A stretch of DNA of 63,933 nt from positions 1 to 63,933 of the forward strand of contig JAUNHC010000031.1 of assembly GCA_030524175.1 (NCBI GenBank). The letters are read 5' to 3'. Position numbers and translations under genes: made by a program. Below the pieces are notes generated by a model. The model was not told the origin of the DNA. It ran no database searches and was given only the letters and a program-made list of their open reading frames with translations. This stretch comes from Eubacteriales bacterium (lineage in GTDB: Bacteria; Bacillota; Clostridia; Lachnospirales; Lachnospiraceae). Every line of letters starts with the position of its first letter. Position 1 is the first letter of the stretch. Positions 54,779 to 63,144 of this stretch are shown piece after piece.

Positions 54779-56689
54779 ATGAGACAGGGATTTATCAAAA
54801 CGGCGGCAGCGACTCCTATGATCACTGTTGCGGACTGCAAGGCTAACGGCGAAGAGATCATCAGGCTTATCCGTGAGATGGAAAAGGAACATGCGAAGAT
54901 AATGGCTTTTCCGGAATTATGCATCACAGGTTATACCTGTCATGATTTATTTCTCCAGAGAACCCTGCTTAAAAGCGCCTGGGATACACTCCTTGAGATC
55001 GGGGATAAAACCAGAGATGTAGATGCTCTGATTTTTGTGGGACTTCCTGTATCCTATAAAGGCAAGCTGTATAATGCGGCTGCAGTATTAAACTGGGGAA
55101 GAATCCTGGGAATCGTGCCGAAGACTCATCTGCCCAATTACAGTGAGTTTTACGAACAGCGTTATTTTGCTTCCGGTGCAGGATGCCTTGAGTTTATGGA
55201 TCTGGAAGGGGAGAGGATACCCTTTGGCACGGAGCTTGTGTTTGCCTGTGATGATATTCCTGAGCTTACGGTGGCAGCAGAAATCTGTGAGGATCTGTGG
55301 GTTCCTCAGCCGCCCAGTGTCAGCCATGCACAGGCAGGAGCGCATATTATCGTAAACCTTTCGGCCAGTAATGAGATGGTGGGCAAGGATGCTTACCGCC
55401 GTAGTCTTGTGACAGGGCAGTCAGCTCGTCTGGTGTGCGGATATATTTATGCCAACGCTGGAGAAGGAGAGTCCACCCAGGATTTGGTTTTCGGCGGCCA
55501 GAATATGATCGCAGAGAACGGAGTGGTACTGGCAGAGGGACAGAGATTTAAAAACGGAATCATTTATGGGGAGATTGACGTGCAGAGGCTGGAGGACGAG
55601 AGAAGAAGACTTTCCACTTTCCCTGCTGCTGACACGGAGAGCCATTTGACTGTGCCTTTTGATCTTCAGATTGGGGAAACTCCCCTTACCAGAGTGTTCC
55701 CCCAGTATCCTTTTGTGCCGGCCACGAAAGAGGAGAGAGATCAGAGATGTGAGGAAATTCTTAATATTCAGGCCATGGGTCTGAAAAAGAGGATGGAGCA
55801 CATTCAATGTGAGAAGGCCATGGTAGGTCTTTCCGGTGGCTTGGATTCCACGCTTGCCCTGCTTGTGATAGCCCGTACCTTTGATTTCATGGGCGTTCCA
55901 AGAGAGCAGATACACTGTGTCACCATGCCCTGCTTCGGAACTACAGACAGGACTTATCAGAATGCATGTAAACTAAGCCAGTGTCTCGGTTCAACACTCA
56001 GTGAAGTAAATATCAGAGAAGCGGTAAGTGTGCATTTTCAGGATATCGGCCACGATGCTGACGTACATGATGTGACTTATGAGAACAGCCAGGCCCGTGA
56101 ACGTACACAGATCCTCATGGATATGTCAAACCAGGAGGGCTCCATACTGGTGGGGACAGGCGATTTGTCTGAGCTTGCCCTTGGATGGGCTACCTATAAT
56201 GGAGACCATATGTCCATGTACGGAGTAAATGGATCTGTGCCTAAGACCCTGGTGCGCCATCTCGTAAGATATTATGCAGAAACCTGCGGAGAAGAGAATC
56301 TTAAGGACGTGCTTCTGGATATCCTTGACACTCCGGTGAGCCCGGAACTTCTGCCTCCTGAAAACGGCGTCATCGCCCAGAAAACAGAAGACCTGGTGGG
56401 CCCATATGAGCTTCATGACTTTTTCCTGTACTACATGCTCCGTGCAGGATTTGAGCCCAGAAAGATATACCGTATTGCCTGCCGCACGTTTGAGGGTATC
56501 TATTACAAAGAGACGATACTGAAATGGCTTAAGACCTTTTATCAGAGATTTTTCTCCCAGCAGTTCAAACGCTCCTGTCTGCCGGACGGTCCAAAGGTGG
56601 GGAGTGTGGCAGTATCTCCAAGGGGAGACCTGCGTATGCCAAGCGATGCAAGCGCAAGAATATGGCTGGAGCAGCTTGAAACTCTTTAA
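54779..56689 (+). CDS. nadE: Glutamine-dependent NAD+ synthetase
   Basis: Two-domain enzyme of 636 residues that amidates deamido-NAD. The N-terminal nitrilase-type glutaminase has catalytic Glu (AFPELCITGYTC), Lys (PKTHLPNYSEFYE) and Cys (AAEICEDLWVP). The C-terminal synthetase has the PP-loop VGLSGGLDSTLAL, GTGDLSELALGW and KRSCLPDGPKVGSV. AAGAGG precedes the ATG. Four bases after its stop, sequence of a transposon protein remnant begins, marking the edge of an accessory segment. Confidence 0.96.
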   Translation: MRQGFIKTAAATPMITVADCKANGEEIIRLIREMEKEHAKIMAFPELCITGYTCHDLFLQRTLLKSAWDTLLEIGDKTRDVDALIFVGLPVSYKGKLYNAAAVLNWGRILGIVPKTHLPNYSEFYEQRYFASGAGCLEFMDLEGERIPFGTELVFACDDIPELTVAAEICEDLWVPQPPSVSHAQAGAHIIVNLSASNEMVGKDAYRRSLVTGQSARLVCGYIYANAGEGESTQDLVFGGQNMIAENGVVLAEGQRFKNGIIYGEIDVQRLEDERRRLSTFPAADTESHLTVPFDLQIGETPLTRVFPQYPFVPATKEERDQRCEEILNIQAMGLKKRMEHIQCEKAMVGLSGGLDSTLALLVIARTFDFMGVPREQIHCVTMPCFGTTDRTYQNACKLSQCLGSTLSEVNIREAVSVHFQDIGHDADVHDVTYENSQARERTQILMDMSNQEGSILVGTGDLSELALGWATYNGDHMSMYGVNGSVPKTLVRHLVRYYAETCGEENLKDVLLDILDTPVSPELLPPENGVIAQKTEDLVGPYELHDFFLYYMLRAGFEPRKIYRIACRTFEGIYYKETILKWLKTFYQRFFSQQFKRSCLPDGPKVGSVAVSPRGDLRMPSDASARIWLEQLETL

Positions 56690-56692
56690 GAC

Positions 56693-56878
56693 GGTTATAG
56701 ACTGGCCATTGAGATTGAATGTTACCAAAGGCTTGACGTGATGATGGAACAGATGAAAATAAGAGAAGGTGTCACAGAACAACTTAAAGCCGAAAATCAG
56801 ATGTTATGGGTAGGTAAGATGAACAATATCAAGGCTTGTGCGGAGGAAGTGATATTGGCAGAGCTGTTATATCAATAA
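56693..56878 (+). pseudogene. TnpV transposon-protein remnant (C-terminal part)
   Basis: An open frame without a proper start ends at TAA 56876-56878. It reads YRLAIEIECYQRLDVMM, REGVTEQLKAENQMLWV and GKMNNIKACAEEVILAELLY. The REGVTExLKAENQMxWV segment is characteristic of TnpV-type proteins of Clostridia mobile elements. The N-terminal half is missing. It indicates that a mobile element once sat at the 3' end of nadE. Confidence 0.72.
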
Positions 56879-56995
56879 GGGGAGGAACGGAGCGGGAAAC
56901 TGCTCCGTTTGTTTTGCTTTTGGCTATCAAAAATTGATAGATTCTGATATAATAAAACTAATAAATTGAAGTTTGTGGACAGAAGAGGTATTAAA

Positions 56996-58123
56996 ATGAA
57001 ACTGGATGATTTCTTAAAAGAAAAGGCATTTTCAAAGTACAAAGATGGAATAGATAAAATAAAAGATGATTTTATTAGTTCTGGATATGAAAGATTTCTT
57101 TGGAGAAAAACTTTAGTAGAATGGGATGATGCATCCAAAACTGTTAAAAAAGAAATGAACGCAAAAAAGTATGTAGTTAATGAGAATGTTCAAAACTTTA
57201 TAAATCAGTTTGCCTGCCTTCAAGATTCTGGTATCGCATTTATTTATCCTGAATCATATGCACCAAATTATTTTTTGATACAAGAGTTGTTAAAATATGC
57301 CAAAGCAGATTATATATTAGAAAATTTAATTCCTGAAGACGGAACAATTAATCACATTGTAATTTTTAATGACAATAAAGAAAACAAAGAGGTGATTCAG
57401 TTAATGAATCATTTAGTATATTCAGCCATATTGGGTGAAAATTTCGGTGGATATAAGTTGCTTGACGAGCATTTATGTTATTACTTAGAATTCTGTGGAG
57501 ATAATTCTTTGATTTATACCATGAAAGTACCAAATAGCCTTATGCACTATCAGGGATATGTGACTAGGAGAGATACAAATCCTTTTGTTTTATATAATAC
57601 GAGAAAAAATATTGAAGCATTGATAAAAAAAGGTTATTTTGAGACAGAATTTGACCTATATAGAAATTTGAAAAATACATTGATGCCTTTTTTGCAAGAA
57701 ATGTATCTCAAAGCTGAAAAATATGAAAATGGGAATTATGATTGGAAAGCAGCCAAGAGTAAGTTGACAGGTGATTTGATTGAGAAGGGAGTTTTAAAAT
57801 CAAAATGGAAAAACGAACAGTCTCTTTACTTGCTTGTAAAAAAGACTTTCCCTAATGCCATATTTCAATACAGACCAGATTGGCTTTCTCCTCAAAGTCT
57901 AGATATATATATACCAGAGATAAATGTTGGAATAGAGTACCAAGGAATACAACACTATATGGAGGTGGAGTTTTTTGGTGGAAAAAAGGCCTTTGAGCAT
58001 AGAGTTGTATTGGATGAAAAAAAGCGTGAAATGTGTAGAAAAAAGAAGGTGAGATTGGTTGAATGGAATTATAATATAGATATTACAAATAAAAACCTGC
58101 AGGCACTTTTGAAGGAGCAGTGA
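56996..58123 (+). CDS. Uncharacterised protein with PD-(D/E)xK-like nuclease domain
   Basis: Protein of 375 residues in A+T-rich DNA unlike the preceding housekeeping genes. The N-terminal ~275 residues are not recognised. The C-terminal ~100 residues look like a restriction-endonuclease fold: SLDIYIPEINVGIEYQG provides an Asp and E-x-Q, followed by FFGGKKAFEHRVVLDEKKREMCRKKKVRLVEWNY. This resembles Vsr/very-short-patch or homing-nuclease-like domains fused to larger accessory proteins. ATG at 56996 follows AGAAGAGG. Position next to a TnpV remnant and before an AbiE pair suggests a defence or mobile-element function. Confidence 0.65.
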   Translation: MKLDDFLKEKAFSKYKDGIDKIKDDFISSGYERFLWRKTLVEWDDASKTVKKEMNAKKYVVNENVQNFINQFACLQDSGIAFIYPESYAPNYFLIQELLKYAKADYILENLIPEDGTINHIVIFNDNKENKEVIQLMNHLVYSAILGENFGGYKLLDEHLCYYLEFCGDNSLIYTMKVPNSLMHYQGYVTRRDTNPFVLYNTRKNIEALIKKGYFETEFDLYRNLKNTLMPFLQEMYLKAEKYENGNYDWKAAKSKLTGDLIEKGVLKSKWKNEQSLYLLVKKTFPNAIFQYRPDWLSPQSLDIYIPEINVGIEYQGIQHYMEVEFFGGKKAFEHRVVLDEKKREMCRKKKVRLVEWNYNIDITNKNLQALLKEQ

Positions 58124-58167
58124 GTTTATGAACAAAAGTTAGAAGGTGTTCATGAGGAGGTATTGCA

Positions 58168-58272
58168 ATGTTTGAATTTTTACTTGTGTGTTCATTATTA
58201 GTTCCACTTTCTATGATTGTATTAGTCAAACAATGGGAGCAAAGCCACCTGCAGACAGATACGGACTGTTAG
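58168..58272 (+). CDS. Small single-span membrane peptide
   Basis: 34-residue peptide starting MFEFLLVCSLLVPLSMIVL, a likely membrane helix, with a polar tail KQWEQSHLQTDTDC. GAGGAGG lies seven bases before the ATG. Too short for routine calling. It could be a small toxin or a membrane-associated accessory peptide. The 200 bases after it (58273-58479) contain no gene with a ribosome site. Confidence 0.55.
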   Translation: MFEFLLVCSLLVPLSMIVLVKQWEQSHLQTDTDC

Positions 58273-58479
58273 GATAACGAACGAATATGTCGAGATTAAA
58301 TCAGGATATATGGAGCTATTCACATACATATTGGGGGAGAATTATTTTCTTCATAGGAATTGTTTGATGAGGGAACTTCATATCTTACAGAACCTTTATG
58401 TTAGAATGCCTTTGGTTAAGAATATGACATAGTGAAACAATTGAATGATGATAATGATTAGAGAAATTGTGAGACATAG

Positions 58480-58950
58480 ATGATAAGAAAAGGTAGACCA
58501 TTAAAAAAAGTATGTATAAAAAGCAAGAATAGAACAGAAAAGATGCCTAGATTTCAATTATATAGTCCTAGAGAAAAATTACAGAATTGTATTTGGGAAT
58601 TCACAATTGGAGATGCAGATGATAAACCATCTGTACCACATGCGCATGCAAAGGAAAAAGGATACAGACTTGATGCTTGGACAGGAGATGTTTACCCACC
58701 TGGAAATGAAAGAATAAGAACCATTGGTAAATTGAAATCAAAGGAATTAAGTAAATTGCATAAAGACCCAGGGTTTATTGACTTTGCAAAAAAGCAGATT
58801 GAGTGGTATCGAGAAGAAAATCCACAAATTAGTTTTTTTGTTCCGGAGTGGTTTGAACTAAAAAATAGACAGGTACGATTAGGAATGATGAAACAACCGA
58901 AAACTGTAAACAAATTTGTGTTCATAGGACAAGTCAGTATTCATGTATAG
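58480..58950 (+). CDS. Hypothetical protein
   Basis: 156 residues, basic N-terminus, no signal or membrane segment. Features: WEFTIGDADDKPSVPHAHAKEKGYRLDAWTGDVYP, where a histidine-containing stretch may bind metal or nucleic acid, then a charged helix and FFVPEWFELKNRQVRLGMM. No good ribosome site precedes the ATG at 58480; an internal ATG at 58543 is an alternative. Not assigned to a family; probably an accessory gene of the island. Confidence 0.55.
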   Translation: MIRKGRPLKKVCIKSKNRTEKMPRFQLYSPREKLQNCIWEFTIGDADDKPSVPHAHAKEKGYRLDAWTGDVYPPGNERIRTIGKLKSKELSKLHKDPGFIDFAKKQIEWYREENPQISFFVPEWFELKNRQVRLGMMKQPKTVNKFVFIGQVSIHV

Positions 58951-58990
58951 AGAATAGGAAAGAAGATGTTTTTGGTGGATTGGAGAATGT

Positions 58991-59860
58991 ATGAATGATA
59001 ATCAAAAAATTGGTACAAATCTAAGAGTGCTTCGTAAGATACACCATGAAACGCAAGAAGGATTAGGAGAGCTCTTGGGCTTAAGTAAGTCTGCAATCTC
59101 GGCTTATGTGAAGGGTGAGAGAGCATTAGATACGCAGAAGTTGCAACTCTATGCTAATCATTATCATAAAACTGTGGATGAATTAGTGAGCGGGGATTTG
59201 ACAGGTCTTAAATCCATGAGATATTTTCATGTAAGCAAAGAACAGATGAAAAAGATGTTCGATTATGGATTTCCAAGAGTTTATTCGGACGAAGAAAGTT
59301 ATAACAAAAGTTTTCAAAATGCATACGAAAAGCATACAAAAATTTATGAAGCATTGTATGATATGGAAACAGCAAGTAAAGTATTAGTAAGTCGATGTTT
59401 GGAAGAGTATTCTACTGCATTAGAAGAGTCTGAACTTATTGAGGCTGCTATAAATATATTAGGACTTATTTTCATTTGTTGGACCTCCATAGTCGATGAA
59501 AAATACATGGAAATTGGTAATATGATTAAAACAAGCGGAAAGAAATCGCTTGAAATAAAGAAGCTCTTGTCAGATGGTGATATTGTAATTGACTCTGAAA
59601 TAGAGAGATTACGAGAACAGTTTCTGGAAGATTATGATGATATGGTAATGGAGTTAATTGCCTATACAAAAGCATCTATGGAATGGGCGGAATGCGGAGA
59701 TTTCTATTTGGCAATGAAATATATTGTAGGGATGCAGGATAATTATCTATCACGGGAGATGAACCAGCAAATAGATATTCAGATGATATGTTCCTTATGT
59801 GAATTGAACAATCCATATGCGCTTCGATATTTACTAGAACAAGACGAGATAATAGAATAA
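58991..59860 (+). CDS. XRE-family regulator with long C-terminal domain
   Basis: 289 residues. An N-terminal Cro/C1-type helix-turn-helix, IGTNLRVLRKIHHETQEGLGELLGLSKSAISAYVKGERALD (about 7-47, seen in pieces), is followed by ~230 helical residues rich in Glu and Lys without recognised motifs. This layout occurs in regulators of mobile elements and in antitoxin-like proteins. The ATG has only a weak GGAGA site. The small membrane protein at 59990 follows and may be its partner. Confidence 0.78.
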   Translation: MNDNQKIGTNLRVLRKIHHETQEGLGELLGLSKSAISAYVKGERALDTQKLQLYANHYHKTVDELVSGDLTGLKSMRYFHVSKEQMKKMFDYGFPRVYSDEESYNKSFQNAYEKHTKIYEALYDMETASKVLVSRCLEEYSTALEESELIEAAINILGLIFICWTSIVDEKYMEIGNMIKTSGKKSLEIKKLLSDGDIVIDSEIERLREQFLEDYDDMVMELIAYTKASMEWAECGDFYLAMKYIVGMQDNYLSREMNQQIDIQMICSLCELNNPYALRYLLEQDEIIE

Positions 59861-59989
59861 AGATTTTGTGAAAAGACTTTGAAGTTTTTCTTTATTACCT
59901 TTTTCCGCGTTTTGTGGAACTTTTTTGAGAAATTATCATGTATGATTAATTCAGAAGAAAAGTAAACAAAATTATTGGAGGATAAGCAT

Positions 59990-60238
59990 ATGACAAAAAC
60001 AAGTGAAGCGAAAAAAGTTGGAACGGATGTTGTAACACAGGGAATGAGAAAATTTAGCAATGGTGCTATAACAAAAGATAATGTGATTATAGTTGCATCG
60101 ATTATTACAATTGGCTCCTTAATTGCAATTCATGATTTAATCATGCATGGCTATGGAGTAGAAGGTGAGTATGAGTCAGAAACAAAGAAAGTATCAGCAC
60201 AGTTTAGATCAAATGCGTATTACGCAAAAGCGGTGTAA
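59990..60238 (+). CDS. Small membrane protein, unknown function
   Basis: 82 residues from the ATG at 59990 after TTGGAGG. One hydrophobic segment, VIIVASIITIGSLIAIHDLI, is preceded by a polar N-terminus and followed by an acidic then polar tail ending YYAKAV. The family was not recognised. It lies downstream of the XRE gene in the A+T-rich island and could be controlled by it. Confidence 0.65.
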   Translation: MTKTSEAKKVGTDVVTQGMRKFSNGAITKDNVIIVASIITIGSLIAIHDLIMHGYGVEGEYESETKKVSAQFRSNAYYAKAV

Positions 60239-60498
60239 AGCATTCTTTGAAAGAAACTTCTTTCATCTTTGGTTCATTTAGTTAGTTGAAAAATGCATCT
60301 GCCATTGGACTTAGGTGCATTTCAATTAATTTATCAATTGTACTCCGGCTTGGCTCTATTTTGGCTCTAATAATTTTGAATGAGAAAAGTGTGCTGAAAA
60401 TATGGAGGATATGATGATGAAAAGACATAAATGTGTACTGAGAAATATATGGATTATTCTATCAGCACCAGAATTCGTATATAAATCAGTAGTGTGAT

Positions 60499-60530
60499 AA
60501 AAAGCAGAGAGTGCAGTCCCTCTGCTTTTT
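60499..60530. terminator. Bidirectional terminator
   Basis: AAAAAGCAGAG (60499-60509) pairs perfectly with CTCTGCTTTTT (60520-60530). The A tract and T tract make it symmetrical. Confidence 0.88.
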
Positions 60531-60614
60531 ATGTGAGGAAATACTTTGTATTTTGCAAAAAATTACTTGCTGCAAAGTATTTCTCAATAAAGGTGGTCAC
60601 AATTTTTGCAATAT

Positions 60615-60668
60615 TTTTGTCAAGTAAAAACAAAATTTACTTGACAAAAGAAACAGATAACCTATAAT
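60615..60668 (+). promoter_or_regulatory. AbiE promoter with inverted repeat
   Basis: TTTTGTCAAGTAAA (60615-60628) and its exact complement TTTACTTGACAAAA (60636-60649) flank seven bases. The right arm contains the -35 TTGACA (60641-60646), and TATAAT follows at 60663-60668 after 16 bases. AbiEi antitoxins are known to repress their own promoter through inverted repeats, so this is the expected operator. Confidence 0.78.
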
Positions 60669-60688
60669 GAAAGAAAGGTGGTGATGTA

Positions 60689-61384
60689 ATGTCAAGTTAC
60701 GTAAGTGTATTGGAAAATGCAGTCAAAGAAATCCCAGCAAATCAGTTGATTATTGCATCTGAACTATACAGCAGATTATCTTCGGAGATTACAGAACAGG
60801 CTTTTTATAAAACAATGGAAAGATTTTCAAAAAGCGGAAAACTGGTGCATCTGACAAAGGGGGTTTACTACCGTCCTAAGAAAACACGTTTTGGAACTGT
60901 GCCTATCTCGGACGATGAGATTGCGGGCTATTACCTGAAAAATCAACAAGGCCTTATGGTAGGATACCGAATGTTTAATCAGAAAGGAATTACTACACAG
61001 ATTGGCAAGCAGGTGGAGATATTATCAACAATACTGCCGGAAGAGCAAAAACATATCCGAAATGTATCTGTGCGTAAGATAACAGTTCCGCTGAATGAGG
61101 AAACAATACCGGTAATGGAAGCTATGGAAATATTGCAGGCATATCAGGAGATGGAAGATGTAAATACAAAAGTATTGGCTGCATATATGACCAACTTTGT
61201 ACAGGTATATTCGGATTCCGCAATGGAACTTGTACTTGCCAACCGAAAGTATAAAAAATCAACAATAGCATTTATGACTGCTTTTTTGAACTATCATCAA
61301 GTAAAACATTCATTAAGCAGACACTTGTCGCCTATGTCAGATTATAAAATACCAAATGTGGAGGAACTGTATGTATTTGCATAA
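60689..61384 (+). CDS. abiEi: AbiEi-type antitoxin and autorepressor
   Basis: 231 residues (DUF6088/AbiEi type). The N-terminal winged helix LIIASELYSRLSSEITEQAFYKTMERFSKSGKLVHLTKGVYYRP binds DNA in this family; the C-terminal domain neutralises the toxin. AAGGTGGTGATG precedes the ATG. The toxin gene starts 14 bases before its stop. Type IV toxin-antitoxin systems of this kind can abort phage infection. Confidence 0.85.
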   Translation: MSSYVSVLENAVKEIPANQLIIASELYSRLSSEITEQAFYKTMERFSKSGKLVHLTKGVYYRPKKTRFGTVPISDDEIAGYYLKNQQGLMVGYRMFNQKGITTQIGKQVEILSTILPEEQKHIRNVSVRKITVPLNEETIPVMEAMEILQAYQEMEDVNTKVLAAYMTNFVQVYSDSAMELVLANRKYKKSTIAFMTAFLNYHQVKHSLSRHLSPMSDYKIPNVEELYVFA

Positions 61385-62309
61385 GGATATGGAAGCCTTT
61401 AATGAGTTGTCAGCCATTACAGCTGAACATATGGGGATTCCGATGCTGGCTGTAAAAAGAGACTATTATATTGTGACCATGCTGCAAATGCTGGCAAATA
61501 GCCCGTATGCAGAAAAATGTGTGTTTAAAGGGGGAACATCATTGAGTAAGGGGTATCCGGGGTCAATTTTAAGATTTTCCGAAGATATTGATCTGACATT
61601 TATTCCAGACGACGCTATCAGCAGAAAGCAATATGATAAAGAATTAAAAACTATTGAAAAGATTATGACAGTAGGAGCATTTAGTGAAAAGATTCCTGAA
61701 GAACGGAATGATCGGAATAAAAGTTCTTATGTTTGGTTTGAAGAGGATGGTAAAGATCGTGTGAAATTAGAAATTGGTTCAAGTATTCGTCCAGATCCAT
61801 ATTCCCGAAAAATGATAAAGTCATATATTCAAGAGTACTTAGAAACCCAAGGAATGTCAAGTGTGATTCAGGAATATGAATTAGCACCAGTATCTGTGAA
61901 TGTTCTCTGTATTGAGCGTACATTTTTAGATAAACTTATGGCAGTAAAACGTCATGCAATTTGTGGTACATTGGAGAGAAAAGTAAGACATATTTATGAT
62001 GTCACTATGCTTTTTGAACGAAGTGACATTAAAGCGTTTTTGTGTGATAAAATTGGATTAAAGGAATTGATTAGAAAAACCAAAGATACAGACAGTTTCT
62101 ATCTGGAAAAACGTAACGCTTTGAAAAAATATAATCCTGTTGGTAGTTATGATTTTCCTTCATGGGAACGGTATTTTAATGATGCCATTCGTAACAGGTA
62201 CGAAAAGTTGCATGAGGATTTGCTATACACAAATGAAAAACAAGATTTTGACAAGGCAATTTTTACGTTTCGTAAAGTTAGCCAATTATTTTCTGAGTTG
62301 GGAGAATAG
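61371..62309 (+). CDS. abiEii: AbiEii-type nucleotidyltransferase toxin
   Basis: 312 residues. The motif CVFKGGTSLSKGY followed by RFSEDIDLTF is the hallmark of the AbiEii/AbiGii (DUF1814) nucleotidyltransferases; the two Asp residues of EDIDL bind metal. KLEIG and FLDKLMAVKRHAI follow. Related toxins modify tRNA or other targets with nucleotides and are bacteriostatic. ATG at 61371 has GGAGGA; an upstream ATG at 61356 is less likely. It overlaps the antitoxin, as usual. Confidence 0.9.
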   Translation: MYLHKDMEAFNELSAITAEHMGIPMLAVKRDYYIVTMLQMLANSPYAEKCVFKGGTSLSKGYPGSILRFSEDIDLTFIPDDAISRKQYDKELKTIEKIMTVGAFSEKIPEERNDRNKSSYVWFEEDGKDRVKLEIGSSIRPDPYSRKMIKSYIQEYLETQGMSSVIQEYELAPVSVNVLCIERTFLDKLMAVKRHAICGTLERKVRHIYDVTMLFERSDIKAFLCDKIGLKELIRKTKDTDSFYLEKRNALKKYNPVGSYDFPSWERYFNDAIRNRYEKLHEDLLYTNEKQDFDKAIFTFRKVSQLFSELGE

Positions 62310-62345
62310 GCCAGTCATTATGAAAGTTTCAAACACGCTCTAGGG

Positions 62346-62381
62346 AAAAAGGCGGGGAACTTAATTGTTCTCCGCCTTTTT
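62346..62381. terminator. Bidirectional terminator between abiEii and the FMN-binding-like gene
   Basis: AAAAAGGCGGGGAAC (62346-62360) pairs, with one G-T, with GTTCTCCGCCTTTTT (62367-62381). It serves the convergent genes on both sides. Confidence 0.9.
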
Positions 62382-62801
62382 GACAGCCGATTCAATGGCA
62401 TTTAAGAGTACCATAGAAGTGTATTTCTGATCACTGGAATACTGAATATTTTCCAGTGACTGGGTAGAATAGATCTGACTGGCAAGAGATTCCAGGGCAG
62501 GTTCCATGAGCGGGAACATGGCAGCGGTACTCTCGCTTAGATTCACTAAGTTTATGGATTTGATCCTGTCAGCATCCACCGTGACTTCCACATCGAAAGT
62601 GTTGTCGTTGAGCACGATGGAGGAGTTATACACGCCGGCTTTGTACTTATTTACGGCATCGCTGGAAGCAGATGATGATGATTTTCCGGGCCCAAACATA
62701 AAAAACATCAGGACACCGAGAATAACAGCAAGTATCACAAATATGGCAGTGTACACCACTTCCTTCATATGTAGAACAATAATTTTCGTTTTAGAACTCA
62801 T
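62361..62801 (-). CDS. Membrane-anchored FMN-binding-like domain protein
   Basis: 146 residues. An N-terminal cytoplasmic stretch, one membrane helix (~14-36), a Ser-rich linker, then a domain of ~95 residues: YKAGVYNSSIVLNDNTFDVEVTVDADRIKSINLVNLSES. This resembles FMN_bind domains. Where those have SGATxTS, with the threonine that is flavinylated, this protein has YSSDQKYTSMVLLNAIE, so covalent FMN attachment is doubtful. AGGAGG lies before the start (minus strand). An extracytoplasmic role is inferred. Confidence 0.7.
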   Translation of the reverse strand: MSSKTKIIVLHMKEVVYTAIFVILAVILGVLMFFMFGPGKSSSSASSDAVNKYKAGVYNSSIVLNDNTFDVEVTVDADRIKSINLVNLSESTAAMFPLMEPALESLASQIYSTQSLENIQYSSDQKYTSMVLLNAIESAVKKAENN

Positions 62802-63144
62802 GGTACGCGCCTCCTGGTTTACTTTCTATATCCTATTACAAATAACTTTAAAATATGCGGACTTTTATGGCTTTAAGAGATTTTGCTTTCAAATCAAACA
62901 ACCAGGCTTCCTTGTATTTTAAATGAAACTTCCCATAAGACAACTGATTAAAGACGATCGTTCCGCGATTATGCGCTTCCACAATCGCTACCCATATTCG
63001 CCATACGGGTTAGCCCGGAACGTATCCATAAGTCTCTACATGCAGGTATGGGCCATCTCACAGCTGCCGTTCGGGCCTTTCATAATAAAGGCTGCATGGC
63101 CAGAAGTTAAAGGTGATTTTGGGGAATCTTCAGGATGGTTTTCT
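62802..63144. other. Intergenic region, possible decayed coding remnant
   Basis: No gene with a ribosome site. On the minus strand 62940-63120 reads through two stops with protein-like segments (SGHAAFIMKGPNGSCEMAHTCM, stop, RLMDTFRANPYGEYG, stop), which may be a degraded gene. The plus-strand frame 62923-63195 is judged to be a chance frame. Confidence 0.3.

Larger units (their letters stand above)
60239..60688. other. Intergenic region before the AbiE pair
   Basis: 450 bases. A 26-codon frame at 60417 has no clear support. A bidirectional terminator lies at 60499-60530. Two inverted repeats follow: GAAATACTTTG/CAAAGTATTTC (60538-60583) and TTTTGTCAAGTAAA/TTTACTTGACAAAA (60615-60649), the latter carrying the -35 box of the AbiE promoter. 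Confidence 0.7.

Noticed and set aside
60417-60500. 26-codon frame starting MMKRHKCVL
   Set aside because: Only a weak GGAGG-like site and no recognisable feature; too little to call a gene.
56690-62345. Prophage
   Set aside because: No integrase, terminase, capsid or tail genes; better described as a mobile-element remnant with defence-like genes.
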